Origin: SYOC01 sp035575235
GTDB lineage: Bacteria > Desulfobacterota > Binatia > Bin18
Length of the DNA stretch: 64,000 bases
Direction: 5' to 3'
NCBI GenBank assembly: GCA_035575235.1
Contig: DATLYA010000005.1
Span: forward strand, 1 to 64,000
Shown here: positions 63,374 through 64,000 of the stretch, in pieces
Layout: every line of letters starts with the position of its first letter
Position numbering within the stretch: position 1 is the first letter of the stretch
The notes under the pieces: model-generated
Seen by the model: only the letters and a program-made list of their open reading frames with translations
What the model was told of the DNA's origin: nothing
Database searches by the model: none
Made by a program: the position numbers and the translations under genes

Positions 63374-64000
63374 GTGAAAACACAGACGTGCTTCGTCTTT
63401 CCCCCCTTCCGGCTCGACGTGAGCAACGAGCAACTATGGCGCCATGCGCTAGCGATTGCGCTCCGTCCCAAGACGTTCGCGGTGCTACGCTACCTGGTCG
63501 AGCATCGCGGCGTGTTAGTGACCAAGGATGCCGTGCTTGACGCCGTCTGGTCTGGGATAGTGGTGTCTGACGCCGCCCTTAAGACGTGTATCCGTGAACT
63601 GCGTCACGCCCTGGGGGATAATGAGAAGGCTCCACGGTTTATCGAAACCGTGCACGGGCGGGGCTACCGTTTCCTCCCCACCATCACCACCCAGCCAGTT
63701 CCAGGTGCAAAGTTGAAGGTTCAAAGTGCCCAATCCCTACCACCGAGCACCCAACATCCAGCACCGATTTTAGTAGGGCGTGAATCCGAACTCACACAAC
63801 TCCACCGCTGGTTCGGTAAAACTTTGAACGGTGAACACCAGATAGTCTTCGTCACCGGTGAGCCGGGAATTGGGAAAACAACCGTGGTGGAAACGTTCCT
63901 CTCTCAGATTGCTCCATCAGGAAAAATCTGGATTGGCCGCGGCCAGTGCGTCGAACAGTACGGAGCTGGGGAAGCGTATATGCCGATCCTGGAGGCGTTG
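63374..64000 (+). CDS. Winged-helix transcriptional regulator with AAA/NTPase domain, partial
   Basis: The first 209 residues of a protein that runs off the window. GTG 63374 starts a winged-helix of the OmpR/CadC type (FRLDVSNEQLW, LVTKDAVLDAVWSG, ETVHGRGYRF), then a Walker A (VTGEPGIGKTTVVE) at residues about 160-170. This combination is seen in large regulators with an AAA domain and TPR repeats. Only the N-terminal part can be described. Confidence 0.8.
   Translation, partial: MKTQTCFVFPPFRLDVSNEQLWRHALAIALRPKTFAVLRYLVEHRGVLVTKDAVLDAVWSGIVVSDAALKTCIRELRHALGDNEKAPRFIETVHGRGYRFLPTITTQPVPGAKLKVQSAQSLPPSTQHPAPILVGRESELTQLHRWFGKTLNGEHQIVFVTGEPGIGKTTVVETFLSQIAPSGKIWIGRGQCVEQYGAGEAYMPILEAL

Overview
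The window reads as chromosome of a Gram-negative, selenocysteine-decoding bacterium. Porin, TolC and beta-barrel proteins show an outer membrane; a sigma-54 activator, two ECF sigma factors and a luciferase-like F420-type enzyme are also present. The gene mix (haloalkane dehalogenases, DUF3179, Acr3, ArsM/ArsS, many mercury genes) fits an uncultured deltaproteobacteria-like lineage such as Binatota, Tectomicrobia or Rokubacteria, but that placement is inference. I found no rRNA, tRNA, CRISPR array, prophage or transposase.

The main result is a dense set of UGA-recoded genes. Ten genes are split by in-frame TGA exactly where Cys homologues carry a redox or metal-binding Cys: a glutaredoxin-like protein, a MerT-like protein with two adjacent Sec codons, a MerP-like protein with UxxU, two AhpD-like proteins, a deiodinase-like protein, two GrdB-like proteins and two DUF3179 proteins. 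Several have a convincing SECIS-like hairpin just after the TGA. Cys paralogues of MerT, MerP, AhpD and DUF3179 lie in the same window and serve as internal controls. A broken 3' piece of selD is also present.

The second result is a regulon. At least 22 places carry GGAAC(T/C/G)-N17-GTT (two of them GAAACT), almost all intergenic and correctly oriented just upstream of genes. One lies before an ECF sigma gene (58952) that overlaps a gene for a zinc-type (HxxxCxxC) anti-sigma factor. The likely regulon includes the Sec-AhpD gene, the GrdB/deiodinase/dehalogenase operon, all three DUF3179 genes, arsM-arsS-pstSCAB, an NrtS-like gene and the LLM oxidoreductase. A reasonable model is a thiol- or metal-stress regulon whose effectors are selenoproteins.

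Layout: 0-4.7 kb mercury/metal genes (MerP, Sec-Grx, MerR, Sec-MerT, Sec-MerP, permease, outer-membrane protein); 4.7-9.7 kb selD fragment, Sec-AhpD, damaged genes, ECF sigma and a double CMD protein; 9.7-14 kb arsenic genes (acr3, arsC-VOC fusion) and a frameshifted flavin disulfide reductase; 14-20.9 kb Sec-AhpD, the dehalogenation-type operon and a CMD protein; 21-25 kb periplasmic and VOC/PPOX proteins; 25-26.8 kb a classical MerR/MerT/MerP cluster; 27-31 kb envelope genes and Cys DUF3179; 31-41 kb second arsC, peptidase, DUF255 protein, porin, TolC, LLM enzyme; 41-48.8 kb toxin-antitoxin pair, VWA protein, two-component system, NrtS, beta-helix protein; 48.8-58.4 kb Sec-DUF3179 genes, the arsenic methylation/arsenosugar plus Pst operon, and Sec-GrdB; 58.5-64 kb the sigma/anti-sigma pair and assorted small genes, ending in a truncated winged-helix ATPase regulator.

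Many genes carry single frameshifts or in-frame TAG codons. Some may be assembly errors (for example a G8 run in merT), so read checking is needed before calling them pseudogenes.
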